A stretch of 64,000 nucleotides of DNA from CF-118 sp035934385 (GCA_035934385.1 DASYXY010000008.1:62001-126000); one strand, 5' to 3'; shown: positions 8,171 to 16,433, counted from the stretch's first letter. The notes: generated from the sequence alone by a model not told the origin. Translations and numbers: made by a program.

Positions 8171-8910
8171 CCCTCACCGAACCCTCTCCCAGAGGGAGAG
8201 GGGAGCAGCCGGCCGTCATCCACGGCCGCAACGCCGTGCTCGAGGCCGCCCGCGCCGGACGGGTCGCGCGCCTCTACCAGGCCGACGGCCTGGGCCACGA
8301 CCCACGCCTCGACGAGCTCGCGACGCTCGTCCGGGTCGAGATCGTGCCCGCCGAGCGGATCGACGCGATCGTTTCGGGCGTGCACCAGGGCGTCGCCGCG
8401 GAGCTGAAGCCGCGACGCGAGTGGAGCCTGCGAGACCTGCTGGCAACCGAACCGTCGCTGCTCGTGGCGCTCGACTCGATCATGGATCCGCAGAATCTCG
8501 GGGCCATCATCCGGAGCGCCGAGGTCGCCGGCGCGGATGGCGCGATCGTTCCGGAGCACCGCAGCGCGCCGCTCTCGCCGGCGGCCGTGAAAGCAAGCTC
8601 CGGCGCGAGCGAGCTGATGCCCATCGCGCGCGTGTCGGGCATGCCCTCGGCCGTCGCCGAGGTCAAGCGCTCAGGCATCTGGTGCGCAGCGCTGGACGTG
8701 CGCGGAGACACATGGCCGTGGGACTTCGACCTCACGCAGCGCGTCTGCGTCGTCGTCGGTGGCGAGGGCCAGGGCGTTCACCGGCTGGTGCTGGAGCGAT
8801 GCGACGTGCGTCTGCGTTTGCCAGTGAAGGGACGAATCGGCAGCTTCAACGCATCGGCCGCGGCGGCTGCGCTGCTTTACGAGATCACGCGGCAGCGCTC
8901 CCTACACTGA
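8146..8910 (+). CDS. rlmB: 23S rRNA (guanosine-2'-O-)-methyltransferase RlmB / SpoU family
   Basis: 254 residues. The substrate-binding N-terminal part starts at 'IHGRNAVLEA', and the SpoU knot domain carries 'NLGAIIRSAEVAGADG', 'VVVGGEGQGVHRLV' and 'VKGRIGSFNASAAAAALLYE'. These cover the three SPOUT motifs that bind S-adenosylmethionine in a trefoil knot. The start is forced to the TTG at 8146, because no other ATG, GTG or TTG precedes the conserved N-terminus. A strong AAGGAGGG ribosome binding site lies 7 nt upstream, inside cysS. The first 23 or so residues are extra and are partly encoded by a 9-bp palindrome. The exact methylated base is assumed from family, not shown. Confidence 0.92.
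   Translation: MAPHRKGVALTEPSPRGRGEQPAVIHGRNAVLEAARAGRVARLYQADGLGHDPRLDELATLVRVEIVPAERIDAIVSGVHQGVAAELKPRREWSLRDLLATEPSLLVALDSIMDPQNLGAIIRSAEVAGADGAIVPEHRSAPLSPAAVKASSGASELMPIARVSGMPSAVAEVKRSGIWCAALDVRGDTWPWDFDLTQRVCVVVGGEGQGVHRLVLERCDVRLRLPVKGRIGSFNASAAAAALLYEITRQRSLH
8182..8202. repeat. 9-bp palindrome inside the 5' end of rlmB
   Basis: CCCTCTCCC and GGGAGAGGG flank a 3-nt loop (AGA). Similar CCCTCTCCC-type palindromes are common as dispersed intergenic repeats in many high-GC bacteria. Here the element is translated as part of the non-conserved RlmB N-terminus and would form a stable hairpin about 35 nt after the start codon. Confidence 0.6.
8903..8908 (+). promoter_or_regulatory. Possible -10 box directly upstream of the Clp-N/site-2-protease gene
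   Basis: TACACT ends 9 nt before the GTG start at 8918. That would place the transcript start only a few nt from the start codon and suggests a leaderless mRNA. No clear -35 is visible and no ribosome binding site precedes the GTG. Confidence 0.3.
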
Positions 8911-8917
8911 AAGCCCG

Positions 8918-10201
8918 GTGCCCAACGCCACCATCGCCCTCGATCGAGCGTCAGCGGATATTCCGCTGACACGCGCTGCGCGCGAGGATCTCGAGCGCGC
9001 CGCGAACGAAGCCGCCCAGCGCGGCGCCGAAGAGTCAAACCCGGTCGACGTCCTGCGGGCGGTGCTGTCCAACAGGGGCTCGCTTGCAATCACCACCATC
9101 CGCAGCCTCGGCACTGACCCTGCCGTGGTGGCGACGGCGCTATCGGGCGACGGAGCCGCATCGACTCTGCCGCTCCGCCAGTTGCTCGTCAACGCCAACC
9201 GCGAGGCGCAGGTGCTCGGCCACTACTCGGTCGACTCGATCCACCTCCTGCTCGCGCTGCTCTACTCGGATTCGCCCGCCACCTCCGCGGCTCTGCAGCG
9301 GGCGGGCCTCACGATGTACGACCTCCGCCGCCACCTGCAGACCGGCGCAAGGCCGGACGCTCCCATCGCCGCCGCGCCGCCGTCCGCTGCTCGGGCCCCC
9401 GACCGCGCGCTGCGCAGGCGCCCGTTGCCGCGACTGCGCGGAGTGGTGACCGTCAGTCCGATCTTCCTCGCGCTGCTCGGCGTGGTGGCGGTGACCGGTG
9501 CGGTCCTGTGGTTCGACGTGCTGCCCCAATACGTCACCGTCGTAACTGTTGCCTTCGTGGCCGCAGGCTGGATCGCGACTTTGTGCGTGCACGAGTTCTC
9601 CCACGCCCTGGCCGGATATCTGGGCGGCGACACGTCGATGCCGAGCTCCGGCTATTTGAGCCTCAACCCGCTGCGCTACACGCATCTCCTCATGAGCATC
9701 GCGTTGCCGGCGGTGTTCCTCCTGCTTGGTGGGATCCCTTTACCAGGCGGCGCTGTCTACATCAACACCGCTGCGCTGCGCGGCAAGCGCTGGGAGACTG
9801 CGGTGGCGTTGGCCGGTCCACTCGGCACACTCGTTTGTGGGCTCGTCATCGCCGGTGCGATGGCGGCCACGTTCCGGCTGGGCGTCATCACGCGAGGCAA
9901 CCTGGAGTTCTTCGCGGCCCTCGCCTTTTTGGGCGCCATCGAGATGTACGTGCTCGTGCTGACCCTCCTGCCGGTACCGCCGCTTGACGGGTTCGCCGCC
10001 ATCAGGCCCTGGCTGCCGTATGGAGTGCAGGCGTGGGCATCGCGCATAGGCTGGTACGGGCTGGTCCTACTGTTCTTCGCGATCTGGTACGTGCCCGCCA
10101 TCGGCGCCCCCATCAGCGGCGCGGGCGACTTTCTGAGCGGTCTTGTCGGCCTCGACCCTTCCCTCGTCTCCCTGGGCGCGCAGAATTTCCGGTTTCGTTG
10201 A
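8918..10201 (+). CDS. Clp N-domain fused to site-2 protease-like M50 membrane metalloprotease
   Basis: 427 residues. The N-terminal 145 residues resemble the Clp N-terminal repeat of ClpA/ClpC, with two related units: 'LTRAAREDLERAANEAAQRG ... DVLRAVLSN' and 'LLVNANREAQVLGHYSVDSIHLLLALL'. After an alanine/proline-rich linker come several transmembrane segments. The zinc-site motif HEFSH (within 'TLCVHEFSHALAGYLGGD') and a downstream 'PVPPLDGFAAI', with the aspartate that usually supplies the third ligand, mark a site-2 protease. Such enzymes cut membrane-embedded substrates. The Clp-N module normally recognises unfolded substrates or adaptors, so here it may deliver or gate substrates; that is inference. 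It sits between rlmB and the yacP-like gene, where Bacillus has nothing. Confidence 0.85.
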   Translation: MPNATIALDRASADIPLTRAAREDLERAANEAAQRGAEESNPVDVLRAVLSNRGSLAITTIRSLGTDPAVVATALSGDGAASTLPLRQLLVNANREAQVLGHYSVDSIHLLLALLYSDSPATSAALQRAGLTMYDLRRHLQTGARPDAPIAAAPPSAARAPDRALRRRPLPRLRGVVTVSPIFLALLGVVAVTGAVLWFDVLPQYVTVVTVAFVAAGWIATLCVHEFSHALAGYLGGDTSMPSSGYLSLNPLRYTHLLMSIALPAVFLLLGGIPLPGGAVYINTAALRGKRWETAVALAGPLGTLVCGLVIAGAMAATFRLGVITRGNLEFFAALAFLGAIEMYVLVLTLLPVPPLDGFAAIRPWLPYGVQAWASRIGWYGLVLLFFAIWYVPAIGAPISGAGDFLSGLVGLDPSLVSLGAQNFRFR

Positions 10202-10641
10202 GAGTGGAACGCCTCATCGTCGACGGCTACAACGTCACGCACGCGTGGCCGGAGCTGAAAGAGCTGATGCGCTTCTCGCTCGAAGCGGCGCGCGACCGGC
10301 TCATCGAGCGTCTCGCGACCTACGCCCAGGTACGCAGCGCGGATGTGACTGTGGTGTTCGACGCGCACCGCACCTCGGCCGCGAGCAACAGCAGCCAGCA
10401 GGTCGACGGAGTGCGCGTCGTGTTCACGCGTAAAGGGCACTCCGCGGACCACGCGATCGAGCGGCTCGCGTACACGCTCGCGGGCGATGGCAACCCGATC
10501 ACCGTCGCGACCTCGGACCGTTTTCAACGCGACCTGGTGCGCGGCATGGGCGGCGCGGTCATCAGCGCCCTCGAGCTCGAGCGGCAGGTGATCGAGGCCG
10601 AAAAGGAGCTGGGGCGGTCCGTGGACCGCTACGCGCGTTGA
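10198..10641 (+). CDS. NYN-domain ribonuclease, YacP/Rae1-like
   Basis: 147 residues of the NYN/PIN-like fold. The N-terminal 'RLIVDGYNVTH' supplies the first conserved aspartate and asparagine. 'VTVVFDAHRTS' and 'ITVATSDRFQRDLVRGMGG' supply the other acidic and serine-aspartate signatures. Bacillus Rae1 (YacP) is a ribosome-associated endonuclease that cuts mRNA in the A site. The same place after rlmB supports this family assignment. The start is set at the TTG of a TTGA overlap with the previous stop, by analogy to the other junctions of the block; GTG at 10204 is an alternative two codons later. The stop overlaps pyk in the same TTGA way. Confidence 0.88.
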   Translation: MRVERLIVDGYNVTHAWPELKELMRFSLEAARDRLIERLATYAQVRSADVTVVFDAHRTSAASNSSQQVDGVRVVFTRKGHSADHAIERLAYTLAGDGNPITVATSDRFQRDLVRGMGGAVISALELERQVIEAEKELGRSVDRYAR

Positions 10642-12044
10642 TCCGCCGCACCCGCATCGTCTGCACACTCGGACCGTCGAGCTCCTCGCCCGCGGTGCTG
10701 AGGAACCTCATCCAGTCGGGCATGGACGTGGCCCGCCTCAACTTCTCGCATGGCGACCCCGACACTCACCGGCGTGCCGCGGCCGACGTGCGTGCGGCGG
10801 CGCAGGCAGTGGGGAGGCCGGTCGCGATCATCGGCGACCTGCAGGGGCCGAAGATCCGCACCGGCCCACTCGACTCGTCGTTCATGCGGCTGGTGAGAGG
10901 CCGCGAGGTGGTGCTCACCGCTTCGCACCGCCAGGACCCGAACGAGATCGAGGTGAGCCATGTCGAGCTCATCGAGTCGGTCCGGAAGGGCGATCGTGTG
11001 CTGCTCGACGACGGCCGGATCGAGCTCACCGTCAAGTCAGTTTCAGGCGGTCGCGCTGTATGCACGGTTGTGCGTGGCGGCTTGCTCGGTGAGCGCAAGG
11101 GGGTGTCGGTGCCGGGCCGCACCCCGCCGCTGCCCGCGCTGACCGACAAGGACATCAGCGACCTGAAGCTGGCCGTCGAGATCGGCGTCGACTACGTGGC
11201 GCTGTCATTCGTGCGCAAGCCCGACGACGTGCTCATGTGCCAGCGCCACCTTGCCGGGCTCAGCTGCACCGCGCCCGTGATCGCCAAGCTCGAGAAGGTC
11301 GAGGCGATCCGCGAGCTGAGCGAAATCCTCGAGGTAGCGGGCGCGGTCATGGTCGCGCGCGGCGACCTCGGGGTCGAGCTTCGCCTCGGCGAGCTGCCGG
11401 CGGTGCAGAAAGAGGTCATCGATCGCGCCAACCGCGCCGGCGTGCCGGTGATCACCGCCACCGAGATGCTGGAGTCGATGGTCACCTCGAACAGGCCCAC
11501 TCGCGCGGAGGCCTCTGATGTCGCCAACGCGATCTGGGACGGCACCGACGCGGTGATGCTTTCCCAGGAGACGTCGGTCGGCGCGCACCCGGTCGAGGCC
11601 GTGCGAGCCATGGCGCGCATCTGTCTTTCGGCGCAGCGCCACGCGTCCTTCCAGCGCCAGCGCCAGATCTGGCGCGAGCCCGGCCAGGTGGGCAGCGCGA
11701 TCGCGCACGCGGCCGCGGCCAGCGCGGAGGAGCTGAAAGCCCGCGTCATCATCGCGTTCACCGAGTCGGGTACGACCGCGCTGCGGTGCAGCAAGGCCCG
11801 GCCGCATGTTCCGGTCATCGCCGCAAGCCCGCACGAAGAGGTGCTGCGCAGGACGGCGCTGTACGCGGGGGTGGTGCCGCTGCTCGTGGCGCAGGGCCGC
11901 GACACCGATGAGATGTTCGCGAACGCAACGGAGGCGGCCGTTCGCGGCGGGTTCGTGCGCGAGGGCGACCGGGTGGTGATCGTGGCGGGAGTTCCGGTCG
12001 GGCAGCCGGGCCAGACGAACCTGCTGAAGGTGGAGACGGTCTAG
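10638..12044 (+). CDS. pyk: Pyruvate kinase
   Basis: 468 residues, standard length. It makes ATP and pyruvate from phosphoenolpyruvate at the end of glycolysis. Visible signatures are 'RTRIVCTLGPSS' at the start, 'IGDLQGPKIRTG', 'VMVARGDLGVEL', the active-site block 'VPVITATEMLESM' and 'DGTDAVMLSQETSVGAHPVE'. The C-terminal allosteric domain is present ('IIAFTESGTTALRCSKARP') without an extra PEP-utiliser domain. Translation starts at a TTG that overlaps the previous stop, so it is probably coupled to the NYN gene. Confidence 0.96.
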   Translation: MIRRTRIVCTLGPSSSSPAVLRNLIQSGMDVARLNFSHGDPDTHRRAAADVRAAAQAVGRPVAIIGDLQGPKIRTGPLDSSFMRLVRGREVVLTASHRQDPNEIEVSHVELIESVRKGDRVLLDDGRIELTVKSVSGGRAVCTVVRGGLLGERKGVSVPGRTPPLPALTDKDISDLKLAVEIGVDYVALSFVRKPDDVLMCQRHLAGLSCTAPVIAKLEKVEAIRELSEILEVAGAVMVARGDLGVELRLGELPAVQKEVIDRANRAGVPVITATEMLESMVTSNRPTRAEASDVANAIWDGTDAVMLSQETSVGAHPVEAVRAMARICLSAQRHASFQRQRQIWREPGQVGSAIAHAAAASAEELKARVIIAFTESGTTALRCSKARPHVPVIAASPHEEVLRRTALYAGVVPLLVAQGRDTDEMFANATEAAVRGGFVREGDRVVIVAGVPVGQPGQTNLLKVETV

Positions 12045-12095
12045 CGCCCGAGTTCGGCCGGCGGGTTCCGATGACGCCTTTGGCGCGAGTGCGTC

Positions 12096-12101
12096 TACAG
12101 T
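12096..12101 (+). promoter_or_regulatory. Possible -10 box upstream of the duplicated unknown gene
   Basis: TACAGT ends 9 nt before the TTG at 12111, followed by a T-rich stretch. The spacing would again give a nearly leaderless mRNA. No convincing -35 is visible. Confidence 0.3.
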
Positions 12102-12110
12102 TTTTGGATC

Positions 12111-13931
12111 TTGTCTGGGGTACTCGCGGGCGCAGGGGAGCGCTATGGGCCGAACACAGCCGAGGTGACCGCCTTCATCGCGTCGGTCGGCCGGCTCTCG
12201 CCTTCCAGGTGGAAGAAGGTGCTCGCGGCCCGGGAGTCCACGATCAGGGTGACGAGGGACGGTGCCGGGCAGCCGGCCGAGATCGTCCGCGCGATGCTCG
12301 GCAGCGCGCCCAACGGCGCCGCCACATTGCCGGAGCCGATGTCAAACGTCGCGACCGACCTGGCGGCGATCCTGGCCAAGCGCTCCGACGCGGAGGCGGT
12401 GGCCGCGTGGCAGGCTGCCTCCGCCCTCGTGCGCCGGCGGCAGCTTTCAGCGCTGACCTTCGCCGCGCACTACGCCCCGTTCGCGTCTGTCATCCCTCCG
12501 GTGCCGGCCGGGGAGCTACCGCCGATCGTCGAGCGTTTCGCCAACGCGCTGAAGTGGCTGAGCGCGCCGCAGTGGGAATCGCTGTCGCGGCAGTGGTCGC
12601 TCGACCGAGAGTCGTCCGCGATCCTGCTTCAGGCGGCGCTGAAGAGCCGGGCGCGCGAATCTGAGGAAGCCGTGGCGATCGCCGCCATCGCCGTCGCTCC
12701 CAAGCACATCGCGGGCGACGCGGGGTGGGCGGCGGTGAAGACCGCGGTGCATGGAGGGCGGGTGCTCAGCTCGATGAATGAGCTGACTGCGGAGCAGCTG
12801 CAGGTCCTCTGGGCTCCGCTCGAAGCGGCCGTCGCGCTGCGGTCGCTGACCGACGCGCCCGTCTCCGAAAAGCCGTCGCGAGCGAGGGTCAAGAAAGCGC
12901 CGCCCCCTGAAGCGGAGCCATTAAAGGCCGTCGAGAAGAAACCAGCACTGGCCCGGCCGCGCGCCGAGGCTGCGTACGGGCCCAACACCGCCGAGGTCGC
13001 GGCATTCGTGAAGGCGCTGCCGGAGCTGTCGGCCATCCAGTGGCTGCGCGTGCTGGACCGCAGGCAGCTCGTCGCCAGCGTCACCCGTGAGGGGGAAGAC
13101 GAGCCCGCTGTGGTGGTGCGCTCGATCCTGGCCGCCGCCAGGGCGTCGACCGGCATGGAGCCCGGGCCGCGCTGCGCTGTGTTCTCGGCGGTGGAGCGCG
13201 CCGCGTTTGCGGTGGCCGCCCGCGGCCGCCTGAGCGACGAGCTGTTTTACGAGCACTACGGCGCGGTCGCGGAAGTTGTGCCGGCCCGCGACGCCGACAG
13301 CGCATCGTTCGCAGCGCGAATCGCGGCGCTGAACCCGGAGGAGTGGATCCGCCTCGCGGCCGTGGCGCCCGCGGCTGACGAGGGCGCCGTCCAGCCGCTC
13401 GTCAACGCCGCCGACGCCCTCGCCCCGCATCTCGAACAGCGCACGGACGCAGAGGTTGTGGTCGCGTGGCAGGCGCTGACGGCCCTGGTCCGCCGTCACC
13501 GGCTTTCGCCGGTGAAGTTCGCGGTTTCCTACGCGCCGTTGGCCTCGGCCGTGGTCATGACCAGGCCGCGCGCGATCGCGCCGGTCGTGCAACGGTACCT
13601 GACCGCGGTGGGCCGGCTGAGCGCGCACCAGTGCTCCGTGCTCGCCGAGCCGTGGCTGTTGGCGGACGATGTTTCCAATGCGCTCGCGCGTGCGACCGCC
13701 GGCGCCTCCACGCGCGCCGCCGAAGAGGCGGCCGCGCTGGCCGCGCTCGTGACCGTGCCCATGCGAGTCTCCGGCGATGCGGGCTGGGCCGCCTGCAAGA
13801 CCGCGACGTTCGGCGGCCGGGTAATCGCGGCGCGGTCGAAGCTGAGCGACGAGGAGCTGCTTGCGCTCTGGAAGCCGCTCGAGCGCGCGATTCCGCTCGC
13901 GTCGCTAGCGGCCCCGACCAGGTCGCGCTGA
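12111..13931 (+). CDS. Protein of unknown function with internal duplication
   Basis: 606 residues, not recognised. It is soluble and alanine/valine-rich, with no signal peptide or membrane segment. It consists of two related halves joined by a lysine/proline linker (about residues 260-285). 'YGPNTAEV' occurs at residues 12 and 289, and 'DAEAVAAWQAASALVRRRQL' is echoed by 'DAEVVVAWQALTALVRRHRL'. Likewise 'DAGWAAVKTA' near residue 204 matches 'DAGWAACKTA' near 556, each followed by a leucine-rich end containing 'LWAPLE' or 'LWKPLE'. The second half is about 75 residues longer because it carries an extra partial unit. TTG is the only plausible start before the first repeat. A helical repeat or scaffold protein is possible; no function is claimed. 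Confidence 0.75.
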   Translation: MSGVLAGAGERYGPNTAEVTAFIASVGRLSPSRWKKVLAARESTIRVTRDGAGQPAEIVRAMLGSAPNGAATLPEPMSNVATDLAAILAKRSDAEAVAAWQAASALVRRRQLSALTFAAHYAPFASVIPPVPAGELPPIVERFANALKWLSAPQWESLSRQWSLDRESSAILLQAALKSRARESEEAVAIAAIAVAPKHIAGDAGWAAVKTAVHGGRVLSSMNELTAEQLQVLWAPLEAAVALRSLTDAPVSEKPSRARVKKAPPPEAEPLKAVEKKPALARPRAEAAYGPNTAEVAAFVKALPELSAIQWLRVLDRRQLVASVTREGEDEPAVVVRSILAAARASTGMEPGPRCAVFSAVERAAFAVAARGRLSDELFYEHYGAVAEVVPARDADSASFAARIAALNPEEWIRLAAVAPAADEGAVQPLVNAADALAPHLEQRTDAEVVVAWQALTALVRRHRLSPVKFAVSYAPLASAVVMTRPRAIAPVVQRYLTAVGRLSAHQCSVLAEPWLLADDVSNALARATAGASTRAAEEAAALAALVTVPMRVSGDAGWAACKTATFGGRVIAARSKLSDEELLALWKPLERAIPLASLAAPTRSR

Positions 13932-13953
13932 CAACACTGCTTAAATTGAGTTG

Positions 13954-14724
13954 ATGGCCAAGAAGAAAATCCAGCGCAAGCGCGCGCCGCGCGCATCGAA
14001 TCGCAGCAACTCCCATGATCCGAAGTTCGAGCGGGTGCTTGCCGTTTTCGCGCATCCCGACGACCCGGAGTTCGGCGCGGGCGGATCCATGGCGAAGCTC
14101 GCGATCGACGGCGCCGCCGTGACCTACGTGGTCGTGACCGACGGATCGCAGGGGGGCGAGGACCCGAAACAGAAGGACTCGGAGCTCGTGTCGATTCGCC
14201 AGCGCGAGCAGCGAGCCGCGGCCCGGGTGCTCGGCATCAAGAAGGTCGAGTTCCTCGGCTACAAGGACGGCCACCTGGCGCCCGACCTGAAGCTGCGGCG
14301 GGACATCGTGCGCATGATCAGGAAGCACAAGCCGCAGCTAGTCATCACGCATCTCCCCGGGCGCGTGCTCGATGCGCCGATGGGCGGCTCGCATCCGGAT
14401 CACCTGGCGGTCGGCGAAGCGACCATGGCGGCGGTGTATCCCGACTCGCGTAATCCGCGGGCGTTTCGTGGACTGCTCAAGCAGGGTTACCAGCCGCACG
14501 TGGTCAACGAGGTGTGGATCCCTTACTGGACGCTCGGCGATTACTTCGTCGACATCAGCAAGACGCTCGACCTGAAGCTCGCCGCCCTGCACAAGCACAA
14601 GAGCCAGGTCGCGAAGCCTGGGCAGGAATGGGACATCGACAAGTGGGTGCGCAAGCGCCACCGCGACATCGGCAAGAAGGGCGGATATCGGTACGCCGAA
14701 TCGTTCAAGCGGATAAAGGTTTAG
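13954..14724 (+). CDS. PIG-L/LmbE-family deacetylase
   Basis: 256 residues from the ATG at 13954; a TTG one codon earlier is possible. The zinc site is formed by 'FAHPDDPEFGAGGS' and by 'GSHPDHLAVGEA'; the aspartate next to the first histidine would be the catalytic base. The family removes N-acetyl groups from sugars such as GlcNAc-inositol or GlcNAc-malate (mycothiol and bacillithiol routes), or from lipids and antibiotics. The substrate here is not evident. The first 28 residues are lysine/arginine-rich and outside the domain. The stop codon shares 3 of 4 bases with the stop of the convergent SGNH gene. Confidence 0.88.
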   Translation: MAKKKIQRKRAPRASNRSNSHDPKFERVLAVFAHPDDPEFGAGGSMAKLAIDGAAVTYVVVTDGSQGGEDPKQKDSELVSIRQREQRAAARVLGIKKVEFLGYKDGHLAPDLKLRRDIVRMIRKHKPQLVITHLPGRVLDAPMGGSHPDHLAVGEATMAAVYPDSRNPRAFRGLLKQGYQPHVVNEVWIPYWTLGDYFVDISKTLDLKLAALHKHKSQVAKPGQEWDIDKWVRKRHRDIGKKGGYRYAESFKRIKV

Positions 14725-15344
14725 ACCGAGCTCCACGCGTCGCGCACGCACGACCAGATCTCTTCTGCCCACGCTGCGTACTGGATATCGCCCGGGTGCA
14801 GCTGGTCTGACGCGATCCACCCTGCCGAGCTGCTCGCGCGCGAGCTGACCTCGGTGAGGTCCACCCACGTGAAGCGTCTCGATTCGGCCTCGAGCTTCGC
14901 AACCGCGTTGAACTCCTCGGTGAGCCTCCGCAATCGCGCGGGATCGCCGAACTCGCGCGCCGCCGGGACGATCGACCAGTTGGGGATGGAGGCCGCCGCG
15001 ACACGTCCAGCTTGCAGGTGCGTGGCCGCGATCGCGTCGTGGATCTCGACCAGCGACTCGCGGTACTGCTCAACGCTGCGACCCTGCACCAGGTCGTTGA
15101 CGCCGATGAGCACGCTCACAAGGTCGGGCTTGAGGTCGGTGATGTAGCCGAGCTCCTTCGCGATCAGGTCGATGGTCGTGAAGCCGTTGACCGCCGGATT
15201 GACGAGCTCGACCTCGCGCCCGCTTGCCTCCTGCACTTGCGTCGCCAGCAGCGTCGGAAAATTGCGCGACTCGTGCGAGGCCCCGGTGCCGATGGTGTAC
15301 GAGTCACCCAGAGCGAGGTAAACGATTGGCTTAGCGCTGGATAT
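14721..15344 (-). CDS. SGNH/GDSL hydrolase with no canonical start codon
   Basis: About 207 residues. The catalytic blocks are present: block I 'YLALGDSYTIGTGAS' (nucleophile serine), block III 'LIGVNDLVQG' (asparagine) and block V 'DQLHPGD' (Asp-x-x-His). It is probably an esterase or lipase of unknown substrate; no signal peptide is visible. The frame is open upstream of block I only to a stop inside the preceding dehydrogenase gene. Between that stop and block I there is no ATG, GTG or TTG. The first canonical start (GTG at 15236) would delete the nucleophile. I place the start at an ATA (15344) giving M-SSAKPIVYLALGDSY, with GGAG upstream, overlapping the dehydrogenase by 14 bp. A sequencing error or rare start are equal alternatives. 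Confidence 0.7.
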   Translation of the reverse strand: MSSAKPIVYLALGDSYTIGTGASHESRNFPTLLATQVQEASGREVELVNPAVNGFTTIDLIAKELGYITDLKPDLVSVLIGVNDLVQGRSVEQYRESLVEIHDAIAATHLQAGRVAAASIPNWSIVPAAREFGDPARLRRLTEEFNAVAKLEAESRRFTWVDLTEVSSRASSSAGWIASDQLHPGDIQYAAWAEEIWSCVRDAWSSV

Positions 15345-16419
15345 CGGAGAGAGCGCTCCATACGTCGATCTTCGTGCGCACGCGGCGGATCACCTCGTCG
15401 GTGAACTCGGTCGTCGATGCGTGGCCGCCGAGGTCGGCTGTGCGCACGCCATCGGATACCGCCTCGAGAGCCGATTCATAGACCGCGCGCGAGGCCACGT
15501 GAGCCGCGTCACCCGGCATATACCCGAGCAACGAGCCGACGGCCAGGATCATCGCCATGGGGTTGGCGACATTCTTGCCCTCGAGGGCCGGCGCGGTGCC
15601 GTGCGGCGCCTCGGTCATTGCCACGGCGACTCCGCCGTCGTCGGTGAAGGCAAGCAGCGTCGACTCCGCTCCGGCGATCGTGCCGAACATCTGCATGACC
15701 AGGTCGGACAGACTGTCGCCGTCGCGGTTGAGCGCGGGAATCACCAGCGCTTCGCCGCTGGTGGTGAGCAGCAACGCGTAAGTCGCGTCGATGAGCTGTG
15801 GCTCGTAGCTCACGTCGGCGTGGCGCGCGGCCGCGGCGTCGAGCTCCTCTTTGAACATGCCCTCGTAGACAGGGCTCACCGTGAACTTGGGGCCACCGAA
15901 AACCTTCGCGCCGAATCGCCGCGCGTGATTGAACGAGTACTCGGCCACGATGCGGCACGTTCGCCGGCTGATCTTCTCGGTCCGGAACGCCCACTCGTCC
16001 TGGTCGTGACCCTCGCGCCACTCCTTGGCTCCGTAGGCGTCGTCGACCGCCATCCGGATCACAGAGATCGGCGCGTGCACACCCGCCAGCGGGCGGATGC
16101 CGGGGATGCGGCGGCCGGTGCGCACGATGACGCGTCCGTCGATCTGCTTGCGGAGGATGGCGTTCGGGCTGCCGACGTCGCCCGTGCCTTCGGGCGTGAT
16201 GGTGGCCGCCTTGATGCCGAAACCGCACTCGCGCAGGGCGGCCGAGGCCTCGTGCACCACCTCGTTGCGCGTCTCGCGGCGGCGGGCGAGGGAGAGGTCG
16301 AAGTCGCGCTGGGCCACCTGGAAGCCGATGACGTCTCGCTCGAGCAGGCGCCGGGCTTGAAGGAGCAGCTCCTCGCCGGTCTGGTCGCCGTGCAGCACGG
16401 CGACCGTCGGTGCGGACAT
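15331..16419 (-). CDS. Isocitrate/isopropylmalate dehydrogenase-family enzyme
   Basis: 362 residues of the metal-dependent beta-decarboxylating dehydrogenase family. Visible signatures are 'VAVLHGDQTGEE' at the start, the substrate loop 'GTGDVGSPNAILRKQ', 'VRTGRRIPGIRPLAGV', the metal-site region 'NRDGDSLSDLVMQMFGTIAG', and the nucleotide-binding end 'EAPHGTAPALEGKNVANPMA'. The 'SPN' in the substrate loop and 'APHGTAP' favour isocitrate over isopropylmalate, but tartrate/homoisocitrate-type specificity cannot be excluded. No leu genes are adjacent. It is upstream of and overlaps the SGNH gene, so the two are probably cotranscribed. A TATGAT -10-like box ends 8 nt before the ATG. Confidence 0.85.
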   Translation of the reverse strand: MSAPTVAVLHGDQTGEELLLQARRLLERDVIGFQVAQRDFDLSLARRRETRNEVVHEASAALRECGFGIKAATITPEGTGDVGSPNAILRKQIDGRVIVRTGRRIPGIRPLAGVHAPISVIRMAVDDAYGAKEWREGHDQDEWAFRTEKISRRTCRIVAEYSFNHARRFGAKVFGGPKFTVSPVYEGMFKEELDAAAARHADVSYEPQLIDATYALLLTTSGEALVIPALNRDGDSLSDLVMQMFGTIAGAESTLLAFTDDGGVAVAMTEAPHGTAPALEGKNVANPMAMILAVGSLLGYMPGDAAHVASRAVYESALEAVSDGVRTADLGGHASTTEFTDEVIRRVRTKIDVWSALSDIQR

Positions 16420-16427
16420 CGACTCAG

Positions 16428-16433
16428 ATCATA
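16428..16433 (-). promoter_or_regulatory. Possible -10 box for the dehydrogenase gene
   Basis: On the minus strand TATGAT lies 8 nt before the ATG at 16419, giving a near-leaderless transcript. No good -35 hexamer is visible 17 nt upstream, where the minus strand reads CCAGGG. Confidence 0.35.
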
